In this document: positions 16,540 to 25,434 of the stretch, piece by piece
How the letters are laid out: the number at the start of each line of letters is the position of its first letter
Position numbering within the stretch: position 1 is the stretch's first letter
Assembly (NCBI RefSeq): GCF_001647285.1
Contig: NZ_LRML01000019.1
Span: 16,883 to 80,882 of the forward strand
Reading direction: 5' to 3'
Length of the DNA: 64,000 nt
Source of the DNA: Rufibacter roseus
GTDB lineage: Bacteria > Bacteroidota > Bacteroidia > Cytophagales > Hymenobacteraceae
Notes under the pieces: generated by a model
What the model saw: the letters and a program-made list of their open reading frames with translations, nothing else
What the model was told of the DNA's origin: nothing
Database searches by the model: none
Translations under genes and position numbers: made by a program

Positions 16540-19500
16540 TTATATGATAGAAATTCTTTTAATCACCTTGCCTCTTGAGGTATGGATCACCAATAGGAAC
16601 ATTCCGGGTGGGGCATGGTTTAGGTTCACTTCTACGCTCTCCGTCTGACCCGCTGTGATGTTTTGAGTGTGTAGCAGTTTGCCGGTTATTTCAAAAACCT
16701 GTACTGCCTGCACATCAAAATCAGCTTTAATAAAGTCAACGGTAAACTTGCCTGTGCTAGGGTTAGGGTACACCTGAATAGCCTGGTCTGCGGTGAGTTC
16801 CTCAACGGTAAAGTTGGCGTGAGCCCGACCGCCCAGCCCCGCTACCGTTACCTGTCCGGTGACGGCACCTCGCGGTACCCGCACCTGTATAGTAGTGTTG
16901 GAGGCGTTCAAGACCAATGCTTTTGCTTCACCAAACCAAACGGTGTCTTGCTCCCCAATGGCTAAGAAGTTATCTCCTTTTAAATCTACTACCGAGCCCA
17001 CACTGGCACGGGCAGGTTGCACTGCTGTAATGATGGGCGCAGGAATAATTTCAAAGAATTTGCTGGCAGAGCCGCCAGGCGTAGTAGCGGTCACCATGCC
17101 TGACACCGCGACTGCAGGTACTTTTACCAGGATTGAGTTCCCTGTAGACGCTAGTACTTCTGCTGGCTTATCACCAAACTGTACAACATTTCTGTTATTC
17201 TCTGCAGCAAAATTGTCTCCTAAAAGGATAACGAGCCCGCCCACGCGTTGTCTTGGTACATTAAAACCAGAAATGGAGGGAGTATACCATACTTTGAAAG
17301 CGGTGTGGCTAACGGCTTCTCCACCTTTTGACAGTATAGTGAATTTGCCGGTGGTGGCATTATGCGGTATGGTTACAGTAACTGAGTTTGTGCCGAATCT
17401 GATAATAGGGCAAATCAATTCTCCTAGCAAAACCTGTTTTACCAACTCTTGGGTTAAGAAGCTGCCTTGCAGCGTCACCTCTGAACCAATAATTCCCTCA
17501 GTGGGGCTAAAGCTGGTAATAACAGGTGGTTGGTAAATGATAAAGTTAGTAGGGCTGGTGCCTTGGCCATTCTCTGTGATCACTTTTACTGGGCCTGTTG
17601 TGGCTCCCGTTGGTACTACTACTCTCAATAAGGTAGGGCTGGCTTCTATTACCTGCGCCTGCGTTGTATGGAAGAATACCTGATTTTTGTCGGCGCCCTC
17701 AGCGAACTTGCTGCCGGTAATGGTCACTTCAACTCCCACCTTTGCTGCATTGGGGCTGAAGTCCGCCACAACAGGGTGATGCCAGACCATGAACTCCTGC
17801 GCGCTCTCCACCTGCCCCCCGAGGGTCTTGATCAGGATCTTTCCTTTGTAGGCGGTGGCAGGCACCTCTACCTTGAGCTGCGTTTCTGAGGCCTCCAGTA
17901 CTCTTGCCTCCACGCCGTTGAAGTAGACGGTGTCTTCCGCTATGACGGACGAGAAGTGGGTGCCTGTGATGGTTATTGTTGCCCCCGGTGTGCCTTCCCA
18001 CGAGGAGAGGGAACTGATGGTGGGTACTTGAAAGACAGTGAACACTTCGGCGGCGCTGGCTGTCCCGTCAGAGGTAACTATCTTCACCTTGCCCGTAGTT
18101 GCGCCAAATGGCACCAACGCTTTCAGCTCTGTGGCGGTGGCGGCAGTTATCTGGGCTTGGGTGCCGTTGAAGTATACTTTGTTGCCGGAGGCGGTGGGGC
18201 TGAAGTTCCTGCCGGAGATGGTGACCAGCGTACCTATCCTCCCTTGGGCAGGGGAGAAAGCCTCTATGCTCGGTGACACAACCACATCCCTTGCTGATAA
18301 CTGGCGATCACTGAGTACAGGCGGCATGTCGTAGATGCGGTTCTGGATGGTGTTGGTGCGCACCGGCTCGTTGTAGTCGAAGAAGATGTCGGCCAGGTTC
18401 TCGATCAGGTGTTTCTCCGGCAGGTCTGCTTTCGGCCTCACGCTGAACTGGATGAAACCGTTGCTGCCGGCCTGGTCGGCGGCGCTGTCGGGCAGCATGA
18501 TGTTGTTGAAGGTGAAGGTGAGTACCGGCTTCTCCTTACCGCTCACCGAGAGCACGTACGGGTGCGACACCGCGCCCACCTGAAAGGTGGCCATATCCAG
18601 GTCAGCGGAGAGCGTGTCCACTACCACCACGCGGTAGGCCACGTCGGTGCCGGTGTTCTGGAACCGGACGGTGTAGCGCAGCGGGGTGTTGGTGGGGGTG
18701 TAGAACTCTGAGGTGAGGCCCACGGGCACCACCTGCTTGTCATTGGGGTCGTAGGAGTCCACGATGGGCAGGCACTCCTCCACGAACTCAGGCTCAGGGT
18801 CGTCGGGCGGAAGGGCCATCATGGCCACGTCCGGCAGACCGGAGGTGTTGCGGCTTCGGATCTCTAGGTTGGCGCTGGCCATGGTCTTGATTGGGTGCCC
18901 CTCAGGCTGTTCTGCTTCCATCCTAAGCACTCTGCCGGTAGTAGGTACGCGCAGGACGGTGCTGTCGCCGGAGGCGAGCTGGTACTTTCCTGTTGTCAGG
19001 AGCTCCTGGTCTTCGTAGATGCGGAAGGAGAGGCTGTCTTTCATGCTGCCCTGGCCTTTGTTCAGCAGAACGAATCGGGCTTGGTCCCCCGCAGATTCCG
19101 CTGCGGAGAGGGCGATGTCGGCCTTGTCCCAGACGGGTGACTCGGGGTAGGTATTGGTAGGGGTGATCCACGCTTTGGTGCAGACGGTGAGGCCCCTGAT
19201 AGTAGGGTCGGCGCAGGAGACGGAGTCACTGATGGAGATAGTGCCCCGCTGGCCCGGCTGCAGGGTGCCCACCTCGAAGACGTAGTTGCCCCTGGCGTCT
19301 CTGGTGAAGGGAAACGAGGCGGACTTGAAAATGACCTCCGCCGGAAACTGCACGTGCACCTTGGCATTTGCCGCCGGGGCGAAGCCAGTGTTGGAATAGG
19401 AGACAGTGGTCAGGTTCTCCATGCAGCGTCTGCGCCGGTTAGAGGAGAGGGAGACGTTAAGAATTGGGGACAGAGTTACATGATAGCCAAAGTCTGGGCC

Positions 19501-21447
19501 CATGACCAAGATTCCATCTTTCTCCACGTTTATGATAGGGCCAGTGGGTGAACAAGTGGGAATAATCTGTTTTCCTGTAACAGAGGGTGGTATCAAGGCC
19601 GAAACAGTATAGGAGCCACTCTTCACCGGAATTACATACTCTCCGTTTTCATCAGAAATACCATAATAGGGGCCTGGTTCGGCTTTTACTATTATGCCGG
19701 GCAAGGGCTTCTCCCCAGTATTGACTTTACAGTTTAAATTTGAATCCTGGAAAATTTTACCGGTTATGGCGCTTTCAATTGGCGTGCCTGCAGAAAGATG
19801 TTCCGTAACGTAAGAGAAGTTCAGCACCAACAGTTTGTTACCTGTTCTATTAAAAGATAACAGACCGGACGAGCTAGGTATGGAGCTGATTTGTTGGCCT
19901 TTAGGGTTAATTACCCTAATCACACTTCCCTCACCACTCCATAAATAAATATTGCCAAAATGATCTACCTGAATTGAAGCTAAAGGCAGGTTAAAATTCC
20001 GCGGATAAGAGCCTTCCGGACCTTTTAGATCGAAAACGTCAAGTACGGCATTTGTACTGCTGTACTTATGAATTCTGTAATTATTGTAATCCACCACGTA
20101 CAGGTTGCCGGCTTTGTCGGTGGTCAAAGCAGAAGGGGAATAGAAAGTTCTGCCTCCGCCAGGGTAACCTATAATCTCCCCTTTCGGATTGATTTTTACA
20201 GCATGGCCAAATTGTGCGTTAAGCACATAAAAGTTGCCCTGAAAGTCTAAGTGGAACTGCGCAAACTTGTAAATACCGTTCGTAGGGGTAGGAGGGAACT
20301 CCATGAGGGTTTTCATCAATTTGCCTGCAGAAGAAAACTGTTTAATGCGGGCTCTATTGGTGGTATTAGATTCAAACAAGAACACATTACCCATGGCATC
20401 GGCTTGAATGCCAATTGGTAACCATTGAAAGCCTGACTCAATTCCTGTGTATTCAAATTTCAAAAGCAGCTTCCCATAAGAATTGTATTTCTCTATGGCT
20501 ACCGCAGGGGAAGTCTGGAGCAGGTAATAATTCCCGAAACTGTCTTGAGTAATGGATTTGTATCTTTTTGTGTTCCCAATGGTTTGCCTGAGTTCTCCGG
20601 AGGAAGTAAAGATTTGAACCAGGCCATTTTGGTCAATATAATTTTCTGCAACATGTATTTCGCCCTGAGCACTTATGGCCAGATTCTTAGTTCCATTACT
20701 GATTGTGGCCCCAACGGTACTTAAATATTGGCCTCCCTCAGAAAGCCTTTCAATCTTCTTGCTATACTCTTCAATGACATACAAATTACCAGAAGAATCT
20801 ACGCCCAGGTCTCCGTAGTTTTTGGTGGAAGTATTATGAGGAAGAGAAATTTTAATGGTGCCAAGCAGGATGCCGTCCAAAGAATACTTCATGATTTGGT
20901 CTGCGGTGGAAGAAGCCAAAAGGATATCATTGGGCGTAATGGTAATTCTTCTTAAGGGAACGCCTGTGGTAAAGCTTCGGAGTAAAACACCGTTTTTGTT
21001 AAACTTTTGAATTAGATTTACCTCATTATAATGAACAAAGCTGTTTCCTTCTGAGTCAACCGCAATACCGGAAACATGTGCTGTTTGCCCGGACGGTTTT
21101 ACATCAAACTTAGCTATGGAGGCGCCGGAAGGGTTTAAGATTTTTACATAAGAATAGCTGAAGTTGAGGAGGTACACATTTCCCTGCCGGTCAACGTCAA
21201 TGGCATTCATATACCCTGGGTAATCTTCTGTGACTTCCCCTATCGTCTTTAGAAAAGTGCCCGAACTGTCAAACACTTTCACATGATTGTGTTCCAAAAC
21301 ATATTTGTTTCCCTCCTGGTCTAGGGCTATGTCATAGGCGTGTGACATAGGTAAGCCAAAGGTTCTTGTTAGATTAAATTCTGGTACCTGCGCCCAAAGA
21401 AGAACGGAAGGAAGTAACAAGAGGAGGGAAAGTAAAAGCTTTTTCAT
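16540..21447 (-). CDS. Giant T9SS-secreted NHL-propeller/IPT protein
   Basis: 1635 aa from the ATG at 21447; a TTG six codons earlier is also in frame. Signal peptide (about residues 1-20), then NHL/six-bladed propeller repeats (to about 560) with recurrent D-x-x-G-N-x-Y/F strands. A short Ig-like module follows. The shared SSNRRRRCMEN-to-YDMPP module (about 670-1045) comes next, then six IPT/TIG repeats (about 1055-1560). A type A sorting domain with VYPNPSTGKF ends KRISII. It is exported by T9SS. It differs from its paralogue at 3880 in the propeller type and in having two more IPT repeats. The function is not evident; extracellular binding is the plausible guess. Its end lies about 100 bases from the start of the frameshifted gene, same strand. 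Confidence 0.87.
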   Translation of the reverse strand: MKKLLLSLLLLLPSVLLWAQVPEFNLTRTFGLPMSHAYDIALDQEGNKYVLEHNHVKVFDSSGTFLKTIGEVTEDYPGYMNAIDVDRQGNVYLLNFSYSYVKILNPSGASIAKFDVKPSGQTAHVSGIAVDSEGNSFVHYNEVNLIQKFNKNGVLLRSFTTGVPLRRITITPNDILLASSTADQIMKYSLDGILLGTIKISLPHNTSTKNYGDLGVDSSGNLYVIEEYSKKIERLSEGGQYLSTVGATISNGTKNLAISAQGEIHVAENYIDQNGLVQIFTSSGELRQTIGNTKRYKSITQDSFGNYYLLQTSPAVAIEKYNSYGKLLLKFEYTGIESGFQWLPIGIQADAMGNVFLFESNTTNRARIKQFSSAGKLMKTLMEFPPTPTNGIYKFAQFHLDFQGNFYVLNAQFGHAVKINPKGEIIGYPGGGRTFYSPSALTTDKAGNLYVVDYNNYRIHKYSSTNAVLDVFDLKGPEGSYPRNFNLPLASIQVDHFGNIYLWSGEGSVIRVINPKGQQISSIPSSSGLLSFNRTGNKLLVLNFSYVTEHLSAGTPIESAITGKIFQDSNLNCKVNTGEKPLPGIIVKAEPGPYYGISDENGEYVIPVKSGSYTVSALIPPSVTGKQIIPTCSPTGPIINVEKDGILVMGPDFGYHVTLSPILNVSLSSNRRRRCMENLTTVSYSNTGFAPAANAKVHVQFPAEVIFKSASFPFTRDARGNYVFEVGTLQPGQRGTISISDSVSCADPTIRGLTVCTKAWITPTNTYPESPVWDKADIALSAAESAGDQARFVLLNKGQGSMKDSLSFRIYEDQELLTTGKYQLASGDSTVLRVPTTGRVLRMEAEQPEGHPIKTMASANLEIRSRNTSGLPDVAMMALPPDDPEPEFVEECLPIVDSYDPNDKQVVPVGLTSEFYTPTNTPLRYTVRFQNTGTDVAYRVVVVDTLSADLDMATFQVGAVSHPYVLSVSGKEKPVLTFTFNNIMLPDSAADQAGSNGFIQFSVRPKADLPEKHLIENLADIFFDYNEPVRTNTIQNRIYDMPPVLSDRQLSARDVVVSPSIEAFSPAQGRIGTLVTISGRNFSPTASGNKVYFNGTQAQITAATATELKALVPFGATTGKVKIVTSDGTASAAEVFTVFQVPTISSLSSWEGTPGATITITGTHFSSVIAEDTVYFNGVEARVLEASETQLKVEVPATAYKGKILIKTLGGQVESAQEFMVWHHPVVADFSPNAAKVGVEVTITGSKFAEGADKNQVFFHTTQAQVIEASPTLLRVVVPTGATTGPVKVITENGQGTSPTNFIIYQPPVITSFSPTEGIIGSEVTLQGSFLTQELVKQVLLGELICPIIRFGTNSVTVTIPHNATTGKFTILSKGGEAVSHTAFKVWYTPSISGFNVPRQRVGGLVILLGDNFAAENNRNVVQFGDKPAEVLASTGNSILVKVPAVAVSGMVTATTPGGSASKFFEIIPAPIITAVQPARASVGSVVDLKGDNFLAIGEQDTVWFGEAKALVLNASNTTIQVRVPRGAVTGQVTVAGLGGRAHANFTVEELTADQAIQVYPNPSTGKFTVDFIKADFDVQAVQVFEITGKLLHTQNITAGQTESVEVNLNHAPPGMFLLVIHTSRGKVIKRISII
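18303..19456 (-). repeat. Direct repeat, copy B (shared module of T9SS paralogues)
   Basis: Partner of 5157-6310, same orientation. The best-conserved part, 18321 to about 18566, differs from copy A at only four positions I could count. The two copies bracket the Y RNAs, Ro60, the OLD-type gene, rtcB and three other genes, so recombination between them would remove or circularise about 13.1 kb. Confidence 0.8.
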
Positions 21448-21568
21448 TTGGCTAGATGAATTCAATATTGGTTATGAAAACCTGCTTGTAAAGAATAAAA
21501 TATTTGATATAAGTTGTGTTAAACAAAAATAGCTTAATTATCATTAGGATGGTCTTATGAAATAACCT

Positions 21569-21604
21569 GTTTTGGGCCTGTTTTTATAAAATCAGGCCCA
21601 AAAC
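21569..21604. repeat. 36-bp palindromic repeat, copy 7
   Basis: One of the most symmetric copies: inner arms GGGCCTG and CAGGCCC, ends extending to CTGTTTT/AAAACAG (21567-21606). It lies 27 bases past the RlaP-2 stop. Confidence 0.85.
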
Positions 21605-21631
21605 AGATATGCCATTTTAACACAGCCTTAT

Positions 21632-22693
21632 TTAACACTGGTAAAACTCCCGCCGCATTTGCACCAGCACCTCATTTATCTTTGTCAGATCTGGCTCTAT
21701 AGGTAAATCAGAAGCGGCATAAAGCGCATCCATCTTTTCAATCCGTTCCTCGGCCATCTGCACCAGTTCTGCATACTCAAATGCACAGGAGCGGATTTGG
21801 AGCAGGAAATCACGATTGGGTCTGCGTACTTGTATTTGGCCGGTGCGGGCAATTTCCTCGGCCATGTCTAGCAGCCGGAACGTGTGCATGAGGTTCTTGG
21901 CATCATAGTTCTTGCCGTGGCTGAGGGTGTTTTGGTAGCGGGCGTCGTTCCGTCTCTCCACCCATTCCCAATACTCGCGGTATTCTTTGCAGTAAGTGGA
22001 GTAACCGTTCTTGTTAAAGGACATGAGCGCCAGTGGTTCCAAGCCTTTAGGAATGGAGCTAAGTGAAACATCGTTGGCTTCGGAGTTCTGGACAATGCCT
22101 TTGAAGTTGGAAACTGGGTCAGAATACAGGCCATACAGTTCCGGCATGTGCGGAATCTTGGCCAGCCCACAGGTTTCCTGCCGTAGCCCGCGCTCCGCCA
22201 GGAATTCCAGTACCGGTACCGCGCCCTGCCCCTGTGCCACAAAGCAAAAGTCCAGCACGCTTTTGCGCTGCGGCTCCACCGGGTTGACAATTTTCTTGTT
22301 CAAACCTTTGGCTTTTTTGACCTGCGTAAGGGCGTAGCCGGCAAAAGTGGTCTGGCAAAGCCTGGATAGGAACAGCTTAGGCTTTAGGCGCTGGAACAAA
22401 GGGTGCTGTTGTAGAATACAATCCTCAGGCATAGCCAGCAACTCCAGCATATTGGGGTTGTTTTTGGCCAACAATTCAACAAACCGCTTCAGCTCATAAT
22501 AAACAATGTCGTTGCTGGGGTTGTTCAGTTGCTCAGTGTAGTGCAGCCCGTACAGGTCTGCCTGCGGCAACACAAATACCCCGCGGATATCGGTGTCAGA
22601 GGTGGGGGTGGCCAGGCCATAAGCTTTGCTACCGCTGATGCACTCCAGCAGTAAAAGGTTCTTTTTAGGTAAATCTTCAAGCGAGAGTGCCAT
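21632..22693 (-). CDS. RlaP-family nucleotidyltransferase (RlaP-2)
   Basis: 353 aa. Pol-beta-type nucleotidyltransferase signature GSKAYG (21-26) followed by SDTDIRG with the metal-binding aspartates at 33 and 35. The length and C-terminal helical region (RNDARY, DAKNLMHTFRLLDMAEE) fit the RlaP family (PF10127), named for association with RNA-ligase repair loci. The activity is predicted nucleotide transfer to RNA ends; no experiment is implied. Its start overlaps the end of the second RlaP gene by 17 bases, so the pair is translationally coupled. It is only about 28% similar by eye in the N-terminal motif region to its neighbour, so they are not recent duplicates. Confidence 0.83.
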   Translation of the reverse strand: MALSLEDLPKKNLLLLECISGSKAYGLATPTSDTDIRGVFVLPQADLYGLHYTEQLNNPSNDIVYYELKRFVELLAKNNPNMLELLAMPEDCILQQHPLFQRLKPKLFLSRLCQTTFAGYALTQVKKAKGLNKKIVNPVEPQRKSVLDFCFVAQGQGAVPVLEFLAERGLRQETCGLAKIPHMPELYGLYSDPVSNFKGIVQNSEANDVSLSSIPKGLEPLALMSFNKNGYSTYCKEYREYWEWVERRNDARYQNTLSHGKNYDAKNLMHTFRLLDMAEEIARTGQIQVRRPNRDFLLQIRSCAFEYAELVQMAEERIEKMDALYAASDLPIEPDLTKINEVLVQMRREFYQC

Positions 22694-23444
22694 GGTCTAA
22701 AACGGTTTTACGGAATAAGGTATCCAGTGCTTCGGTACTGCCATTGGCTTTGGGCATGTCTTCAGCTTTGCTTTCGCAGTAGCGTAACGTTTGGTAAAGA
22801 TACTGCTCCAGCGCCTCTTCCTTTGGGTGTACATATTGTTCGGTTACGGTGGCTTTTAGTGTAAGAAGCTCCTCAATTTTTTGAAGTAGCGAGGGATCTT
22901 CCACTAATGGGAGCAGCTCCGTGAACAGCATGGGCGGCATAGTTCGGTACTCCACAATCCAGCGGCTGGCCAGGGTGGTGCGCAGCAAATAAAAGTAGCT
23001 CTTCAGCTTTACATTTTGCTCTGGCGCACAAGCCTTGTAATAGTTGAAGGCCATGCTCAGGTAGTGGTGCAGCCCAGCCCGACAAGAGAAATAAGTAGGT
23101 GCCACTGCCTGCAAATCTTCCAGAAATGACCTCTGCTGTCTGTACACTATAGGCGACTGCATTTTTTCGAATATTGACGCATTGGATTTACGGAGCAGGC
23201 GTAATGCTTTCCGCAGATCCCAGCCTACCAAGTCAAGGTCGCCGTCCATAGACTCAAGGGTGTCTTTCCGCTCGTCAATGGACAGGTACCAGTCTGGCTG
23301 GTGCTGGTACACAAATCGCACATCATAATCAGAGTCGGGTGAGGGGAAACCCCAGGCGCGGCTGCCGCTTTCTATGGCAAACAAAATGGTGATGTTGTTT
23401 TGGGTCTCTAGTTCCTGCAGTTTCTGTTGTATCAGTTTTTCCAT
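22677..23444 (-). CDS. RlaP-family nucleotidyltransferase (RlaP-1)
   Basis: 255 aa from the ATG at 23444. The nucleotidyltransferase motif is GSRAWG (27-32) with DSDYDVR (Asp39/Asp41) and a third acidic patch in GDLDLVGWDLRK. The C-terminal part is alpha-helical. A TTG start at 23468 is in frame, but the ATG puts the shared 19-bp promoter motif 39 bases upstream, matching the 42 and 47 bases at Ro60 and rtcB, and decides the start. First gene of a two-gene operon with RlaP-2, divergent from the WYL-PhyH gene. The predicted role is RNA end processing or nucleotide addition in repair; the substrate is unknown. Confidence 0.84.
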   Translation of the reverse strand: MEKLIQQKLQELETQNNITILFAIESGSRAWGFPSPDSDYDVRFVYQHQPDWYLSIDERKDTLESMDGDLDLVGWDLRKALRLLRKSNASIFEKMQSPIVYRQQRSFLEDLQAVAPTYFSCRAGLHHYLSMAFNYYKACAPEQNVKLKSYFYLLRTTLASRWIVEYRTMPPMLFTELLPLVEDPSLLQKIEELLTLKATVTEQYVHPKEEALEQYLYQTLRYCESKAEDMPKANGSTEALDTLFRKTVLDHGTLA

Positions 23445-23458
23445 AGTTGTTTTCTTTT

Positions 23459-23525
23459 GATGCTTCAAAAGAAAGACCTAACTGCGCAGGCTTTTTGCGT
23501 AGTAGAAAGTTTTTTCTAAATTTCT
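23459..23525 (-). promoter_or_regulatory. RlaP operon promoter with shared RNA-repair motif
   Basis: TGCGCAGGCTTTTTGCGTA at 23483-23501 (plus-strand reading). On the minus strand a 9-base gap leads to TTCTTTTG, a one-mismatch -7 box. Upstream AAAAACTTTCTAC matches the Ro60 upstream region. The motif also lies 142 bases before the start of the WYL-PhyH gene, placing a likely binding site next to the likely regulator. Confidence 0.75.
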
Positions 23526-23643
23526 TCCCAAAGCATCAACGGTAGGTTTGAGTTTATAGCCTTGCATCCTGCTATTCAGGGAAGCAAAAAACCATAACCA
23601 CTCACTTTAATCTAATAACTGTTCACTGATTACTGACACCCTC

Positions 23644-25389
23644 ATGCCCGTTAACCGCAATGCCCTTATCCGCTTCAGAACCATAGACAATTGCCTCCGG
23701 AACCGGTACCGTAAATGGACGTTGGAAGACTTGATTGAAGCCTGCTCTGAGGCTTTATACGAGTACGAGGGCATTGACAAAGGCGTGAGCCGGCGCACCG
23801 TGCAGATGGACTTGCAGCTCATGCGCAGCGATAAGTTGGGGTACAATGCGCCGATTGTGGTAGTGGACAAAAAGTACTACTCCTATGAAGACCCTGACTA
23901 CTCCATCACCAACATTCCGCTCACCGATCAGGATCTGGGTAAACTGACCGAGGTAGTGGAAATACTGCGGCAGTTTAAGGGCTTTACGCATTTTAACGAG
24001 CTCAACGGCATGGTGCAGAAGCTGGAAGACCGAATCTACACCGCTAAAACGAAGCAAGCACCCATTATTGACCTGGAAAAAAACGAGCACCTGAAAGGAC
24101 TGGAGCACCTGGATGTGCTGTACCAGGCCATCCTGAAAAAGCAGGCGCTCACGCTGACCTATCAGTCTTTCCGCGCCCGTGATGCCAGCGACTTTACCTT
24201 TCACCCGTACTTTCTGAAAGAATTCCGGAACCGGTGGTTTCTGGTGGGCGTGAAGAAGCGGTCTCAGCCGGTGCTTACCCTGGCGCTCGACCGTATTATT
24301 GCAGTGGAGGAGGCGCAGGTGGCTTACGTGGAGAACACCACCATTGATGTTTCGGCCTACTTTAGAGACGTGATAGGGGTGACCGTGAACCCCACTGAGG
24401 AACCGCAGACTGTGGAGCTGTATTTCAACGCTGACAATGCCCCCTACGTGCTCACCAAACCCCTGCACCACTCGCAGAAATTACTGGAAAGAACAGGTAA
24501 TGGCATTATTGTGCAGCTCCAGGTGCAGCTGAATTTTGAGTTGGAGCGCGAGATCATGGGCTTTGGGGATTGCGTGAAAGTGCTGAAACCGGAGCGCCTG
24601 AAACGCCGCATTCAGGACAAGATGAAAAACGCCGCGGAGCTGTACGAGAAAGAACTGAACCTGATAGAGCTGGAAAGCTGTAAGCGGAAAGTGCTGCGCA
24701 GCGGCTCCGCCATTTTAGATAACCTATACACCCACAAAGAAGTGGGACAGATGCTCAGCATCATCAAACGCACCACGCAGGCGCATCCAGACCGGTTCAA
24801 AGGCACCGAAGATTTGTTTTCCATCCGGAACCTGCTGCAGGAGATTCCCAAACTCAAAACCGTGCTGTTTAACCAGAACCTTTGCCGGCTGGTGAAAGAG
24901 GGCTTCGGGGAAAATTACTTCCTCACCAAGGCCATCTTTTTCGATAAGCCGCCGCAGTCTAACTGGTACGTGACCTGGCACCAGGACATACCCATTAATG
25001 TGCAGGGAAAAATCGAGACCGAGGGTTTTCGGGGTTGGACAAACAAAGCCGGATTAATAAGCGTGATTCCGCCGCTGGAGTACCTGCAGAAGTCGGTCAC
25101 GGTGCGGGTACACTTAGACGATACCGATGAAAAAAACGGAGCGCTCCGCGTAATTCCCAAAACGCATTTCAAAGTGCTGAACAGTGAAGAGATTGCCCAC
25201 ATCAGGGAAACGGAGGAGCCGAAGTGCTGCAAAGTTCTGCGCGGTGGCGTGCACCTCATGAAGCCTCTAACACTGCACGCTTCCTCTAAAACCGAGAATG
25301 ATCAACACCGCCGAGTCATTCACCTAGAGTTTAACTGCCTAGAGCTGCCTGAGAAAATGGAGTGGCTGGAGCGGGAGGATGTGCTTTAA
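23644..25389 (+). CDS. WYL-domain regulator fused to a PhyH-type dioxygenase
   Basis: 581 aa. The N-terminal winged-helix-like region (about 1-75, with SRRTVQMDL recognition helix) is followed by a WYL domain (about 150-245). WYL-type landmarks are LTYQSF and the FHPYFLKEFRNRWFLVG strand. A WCX-like region runs to about 330. The C-terminal part (about 365-575) is a phytanoyl-CoA-dioxygenase-like fold with a complete 2-oxoglutarate/Fe(II) set: His446 and Asp448 in WHQD, His545 in LHASS, and an Arg near 556. WYL proteins are transcription factors that often sense nucleic-acid or nucleotide ligands. The role of the oxygenase is unknown. Divergent placement beside the shared motif makes it the prime candidate regulator of Ro60, rtcB and the RlaP operon (inference). 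Confidence 0.85.
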   Translation: MPVNRNALIRFRTIDNCLRNRYRKWTLEDLIEACSEALYEYEGIDKGVSRRTVQMDLQLMRSDKLGYNAPIVVVDKKYYSYEDPDYSITNIPLTDQDLGKLTEVVEILRQFKGFTHFNELNGMVQKLEDRIYTAKTKQAPIIDLEKNEHLKGLEHLDVLYQAILKKQALTLTYQSFRARDASDFTFHPYFLKEFRNRWFLVGVKKRSQPVLTLALDRIIAVEEAQVAYVENTTIDVSAYFRDVIGVTVNPTEEPQTVELYFNADNAPYVLTKPLHHSQKLLERTGNGIIVQLQVQLNFELEREIMGFGDCVKVLKPERLKRRIQDKMKNAAELYEKELNLIELESCKRKVLRSGSAILDNLYTHKEVGQMLSIIKRTTQAHPDRFKGTEDLFSIRNLLQEIPKLKTVLFNQNLCRLVKEGFGENYFLTKAIFFDKPPQSNWYVTWHQDIPINVQGKIETEGFRGWTNKAGLISVIPPLEYLQKSVTVRVHLDDTDEKNGALRVIPKTHFKVLNSEEIAHIRETEEPKCCKVLRGGVHLMKPLTLHASSKTENDQHRRVIHLEFNCLELPEKMEWLEREDVL

Positions 25390-25392
25390 TCT

Positions 25393-25428
25393 GTTTTGGG
25401 GCTGTTTTCACAAAAACAGCCCCAAAAC
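25393..25428. repeat. 36-bp palindromic repeat, copy 8
   Basis: Nearly perfect copy with arms GGGGCTG/CAGCCCC, starting 3 bases after the WYL-PhyH stop and 7 bases before the stop of the convergent gene at 25435. Confidence 0.88.
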
Positions 25429-25434
25429 AGAAAA

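Noticed and set aside
3880..21447. The two giant T9SS genes as a composite transposon
   Set aside because: The similarity is inside coding modules and no transposase or terminal inverted repeats exist.
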